In this document: piece after piece, positions 61,952 through 64,000 of the stretch | Layout: every line of letters starts with the position of its first letter | Numbering within the stretch: the stretch's first letter is position 1 | NCBI RefSeq assembly: GCF_029633865.1 | Contig: NC_079213.1 | Location: forward strand, 110,632,836-110,696,835 | Source of the DNA: Lampris incognitus | Lineage: Eukaryota; Chordata; Actinopteri; Lampriformes; Lampridae | Reading direction: 5' to 3' | DNA: 64,000 bases | The notes under the pieces: generated by a model | Told to the model about the DNA's origin: nothing | The model's database searches: none | The model's input: the letters and a program-made list of their open reading frames with translations, nothing else | Position numbers and translations under genes: made by a program

Positions 61952-63512
61952 AAATACCTACCACCTCCCACCACTGTGACTTCATCACAGTTCATGTCTG
62001 TCCCCTCTGTGACACCTTCTACTTCAGACAAACCAATGTTCAAAGTACACAAATAGTGATTTTGCATTGTATTTTGAAATATAAGCATATGAAAGCGGGT
62101 CTGGCCATGGAAGTTCACCTTAGCCTTACTGCGGAAAAGTGTCTATTGACGTCTACCTGTAACAGGGACGGCCTCAGAGGGTTGCAGGGCAGGCCGGTAT
62201 ATGTGACCATCAGTGTCCTGGGTAAAGTCTGTGGCAGCAAGGATGGAGTTGCAATCACCGGGGGGGTTGATGCCTAAAGGACAAGAAGAGGCCTGTCACT
62301 TTCTCACCATCCAGATGAACTGATTTATCATGCGGTTTTCTCAAATGATCAGCTGCAGTGGGTCCTCGTCAGACAAGAGTGCTTTCTGAACTTTTCAGCA
62401 CACATGTGCATGCATGCATGTCACACATTTTGATTTAGCACGAGGCTGTGGCATAATTTTGAAATTGCATGAAATCTTCCAACAAAACATCACAGACTAA
62501 CTTCCTCCTGTAAAAGTGACAGTAAATGCAGAAGAGTTGGCGTACTGCGGCGGGCGGTACTGTGTGTTTGTGCTGCCATTAACGGGAACGGTCTGGCCTT
62601 GAAGCGGTTGTCAAGGCAGCCAGGGATGCTGCATAAAAAAGACCCGCTCACCGTCATGTCACCTGTAAATAAACAGGGTTAGCTAAAACCAGAGAGCGAC
62701 GAGGGGGGGGGGTGAAGAAAGGGGGTTTCAAGTGTTGCTGTGGGTTGTTGCTCACTGTGGCGAAGGACTAAAGCTGTGAACAAGAAGTAAACTGAAGGGA
62801 AACCACAAAAGCACAGAGCACACATGCCATCCATACACACATACACAGAGGGCCTTCACAGTTACACCGCATACACAGCAAACCATCATCTGGCCAATGA
62901 TGGAAACTTTATTTTGCAAATCAAATACACCTTAGCAGCACTCTTAACACCGCTGGCTGTCAAACGTGTGTCAGGGTACTTCCACAGGACATTTAACTTT
63001 GCATTTACTTTGGGGGGCTGGGGCTGTCAGTTTGAAAGACCACGCATTTCCCATAAACAGATGGTTTCATCTTACAACAGCCATGCCATGCCGCTGGGAA
63101 CGGTGCACCGTTGTGGCGTGGTAGGACCCATATGATATCTACGGGTAGGACCCCCTAGCCTTCCTGGCAGCATGGAAATGTGCTGATGTTAATTCGCAAA
63201 ACCATAGCAGTCATCACATTTTCTGACAATAATATGAATGAAAAGAAAGCTCTTTCTTCTGGCCAACATCTCCTGAAAATCTCAAACAACCGACATAGAA
63301 AGCCCTTACCAAACACTTGTAAAAACGCTTTTGTTACCGGTTATGGTAGAAGAGCCTGATAACAATCTACAAAAAAAAAGCTAAAAAAGAAAAAACAACA
63401 ACTTCTCATCATGATAGATGAGAAGTTTGAGTATCCATAGACAAAACTTACCCAGAAGAATTGTGGCAAGGAAAGGAAGAAACCATCTACATCTAGGATC
63501 CTCTGCAATCAT
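59347..63512 (-). CDS. lamp3: LAMP-family lysosomal membrane glycoprotein, probably LAMP3
   Basis: Eight exons join in phase to 288 codons plus stop: 63452-63512, 62502-62597, 62157-62273, 61397-61479, 60838-60963, 60298-60370, 59911-60081 and 59347-59486. Exon 1 gives a signal peptide (charged start, then FLPFLATILLG). A Thr/Asn-rich luminal segment with Asn-x-Ser/Thr sites follows, then one LAMP luminal domain (GTYTLKT, PCLIATMGIEY, NMTLIFKK, RIQAF, TGQFGK) with spaced cysteines. Exon 8 encodes VEC, a hydrophobic membrane segment and a short basic tail ending GYDPL, a GYxx-hydrophobic lysosomal sorting motif. It should sit in late endosomal or lysosomal membranes. Assignment to LAMP3 rests on position next to MCCC1. 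It is shorter than human LAMP3 (about 416 residues), lacking most of the mucin-like stem; LAMP5-like size is an alternative reading. The start of exon 2 is the least certain junction. Confidence 0.85.
59911..60081 (-). CDS. lamp3: LAMP3-like exon 7: LAMP domain end
   Basis: 56 codons, KSYLGTLANDRLFSAPYGWR, FNCNSGSVFVMS, LRIQAFTGPTGQFGK. The C-N-S...VFV...QAF...GQFG pattern is diagnostic of LAMP proteins. Confidence 0.9.
60298..60370 (-). CDS. lamp3: LAMP3-like exon 6: LAMP domain
   Basis: 24 codons, EGNVTFATQMTAHISPLPVC then DTCA, with NVT glycosylation site. Acceptor CTTTAG, donor A|GTAAGA. It follows FKK directly, as in other LAMP proteins. Confidence 0.83.
60838..60963 (-). CDS. lamp3: LAMP3-like exon 5: LAMP domain
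   Basis: 42 codons, KPWYFSLDPARVSTNGFCVR then AFLSLSLANNTGNMTLIFKK. Pattern GFC...L.LSL..N.G.....FKK is the LAMP domain core. Two N-glycosylation sites (NNT, NMT). Confidence 0.87.
61397..61479 (-). CDS. lamp3: LAMP3-like exon 4: start of LAMP domain
   Basis: Encodes TYTLKTAAGKPCLIATMGIE then YIVIAKK, the opening strands and first cysteine of a LAMP luminal domain. Acceptor in GTGTGTGTAG, donor GTAAAA. Confidence 0.85.
61873..61949. repeat. (AT)n microsatellite in LAMP3-like intron 3
   Basis: About 77 bases of uninterrupted alternating TA. Confidence 0.95.
62157..62273 (-). CDS. lamp3: LAMP3-like exon 3: luminal stem
   Basis: Encodes INPPGDCNSILAATDFTQDT and onward to EAVPVT. Of the three frames, one has an internal stop and one gives the wrong phase to exon 4, so this frame is forced. 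Acceptor TTTAG, donor GTAGAC. Confidence 0.72.
62502..62597 (-). CDS. lamp3: LAMP3-like exon 2: luminal stem
   Basis: Reads QTVPVNGSTNTQYRPPQYAN then SSAFTVTFTGG in the frame that fits the flanking phases, with acceptor CTTCAAG and donor GTTAGT. Two N-glycosylation sites (NGS, NSS). A better-looking acceptor (TTTACAG) lies at 62662, but from there the frame conflicts with the next exon by one base. Confidence 0.6.
63452..63512 (-). CDS. lamp3: LAMP3-like exon 1: signal peptide
   Basis: ATG at 63510-63512, MIAEDPRCRWFLPFLATILL plus one base, then consensus donor GTAAGT. A hydrophobic core after a charged start is a typical secretory signal. A TCCTA pentanucleotide repeat lies just upstream. 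Confidence 0.8.
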
Positions 63513-63533
63513 GTCTCAAAAAAGTAGAACTGA

Positions 63534-63611
63534 ATAGAATAGGGTAGGATGGGATAGGATAGGATAGGATAGGGTAGGAAAGGATAGGATGGGATAGGAT
63601 AGGATAGGATC
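63534..63611. repeat. GGATA pentanucleotide repeat upstream of the LAMP3-like start
   Basis: About 15 imperfect (G)GGATA/AGGATA units, 20-100 bases upstream of the start codon on the gene strand, hence in the 5'UTR or core promoter. Confidence 0.9.
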
Positions 63612-63829
63612 ACACCACTTGAACTCTAGCAAAGATGAGACAGCTGAGGTTTGGTGACTGGAGTGTGAGCTGGTAAGGTGAAAAATCAACTACTCCCCTA
63701 AGTGACGAAATTTAGAGGAAGTCAATGGTAAGAGAGGGGGGGACGGCTCAGCCTCCCTCAGAATATTAACTTCATGACAGGTGACAGCCTCAGGAGTGTC
63801 CTATAAGTATATTGTAATGACCACGGAAG

Positions 63830-63906
63830 CCTAGACTCGCTAGCCCTTGGTTAACGGGTCGGACCCTTTAGTTGAGTGGTTAGCGCAGTCGCCCCCCGAA
63901 TTCGCT
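63830..63906 (+). mobile_element. Truncated SINE head, same family as 48483-48610
   Basis: CTAGACTCGCTAGCCCTTGG, TTTAGTTGAGTGGTTAGCGC and CCCCCGAATTCGCTACAG; the box B segment is deleted between the box A region and CCCCCGAATTCG. Confidence 0.6.
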
Positions 63907-64000
63907 ACAGTATATTCCTGTGGTGAGTCACTAAACGGGCACTGATTCGACTGCGCCGCGTTCTCTGTGTTTCTAAGGGAAGAGAAAGAGCGAATTATCA

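Overview
The window looks like nuclear DNA from a teleost fish. It has vertebrate-type split genes with small exons and long introns, fish-type tRNA-derived SINEs, Tc1/mariner copies, non-LTR retrotransposon tails, many dinucleotide repeats and very large minisatellites. There is no sign of operons or other prokaryotic organisation. Family names come from recognising motifs in the translated sequence; no search was run.

Two genes are well supported, both on the minus strand. MCCC1 (biotin-carrying alpha subunit of mitochondrial 3-methylcrotonyl-CoA carboxylase, leucine catabolism) occupies 29.6-55.4 kb. Seventeen coding exons were reconstructed, every junction agrees in splice phase, and together they encode 684 residues from the start of the biotin carboxylase domain to the stop codon. 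Only the short mitochondrial leader is unresolved; a possible first exon lies at 57091-57146. Upstream, at 59.3-63.5 kb, eight phase-consistent exons encode a 288-residue LAMP-family lysosomal membrane glycoprotein, probably LAMP3. MCCC1 next to LAMP3 on the same strand is the vertebrate arrangement.

Left part (1-17.3 kb): plus-strand terminal exons of an unrecognised gene (7330-7475 joined to 13221-13299, then a probable 3'UTR to about 17.25 kb), plus two weaker exon-like segments. From 17.7 to 35 kb the sequence is repeat-rich: a 28-29 bp array whose units each carry AATAAA, a 28 bp array of 3.2 kb, SINEs, Tc1 remnants, a 22 bp array and a small inverted-repeat element present in two copies.

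Inside MCCC1, intron 12 (counting the first supported coding exon as exon 2) holds a 10.9 kb array of 27 bp units with higher-order structure, open in all three frames on the MCCC1 sense strand. Intron 15 begins with a 51 bp minisatellite that is a tandem duplication of the exon 15/intron boundary, so about a dozen decoy 5' splice sites follow the real one. Other MCCC1 introns contain a full-length decayed Tc1 element, SINEs and LINE 3' ends. Many MCCC1 splice sites lie beside (CA)n or (TG)n runs.

I found no new multi-gene system. The most unusual material is the satellite DNA, the splice-site-bearing array and several near-perfect palindromes.
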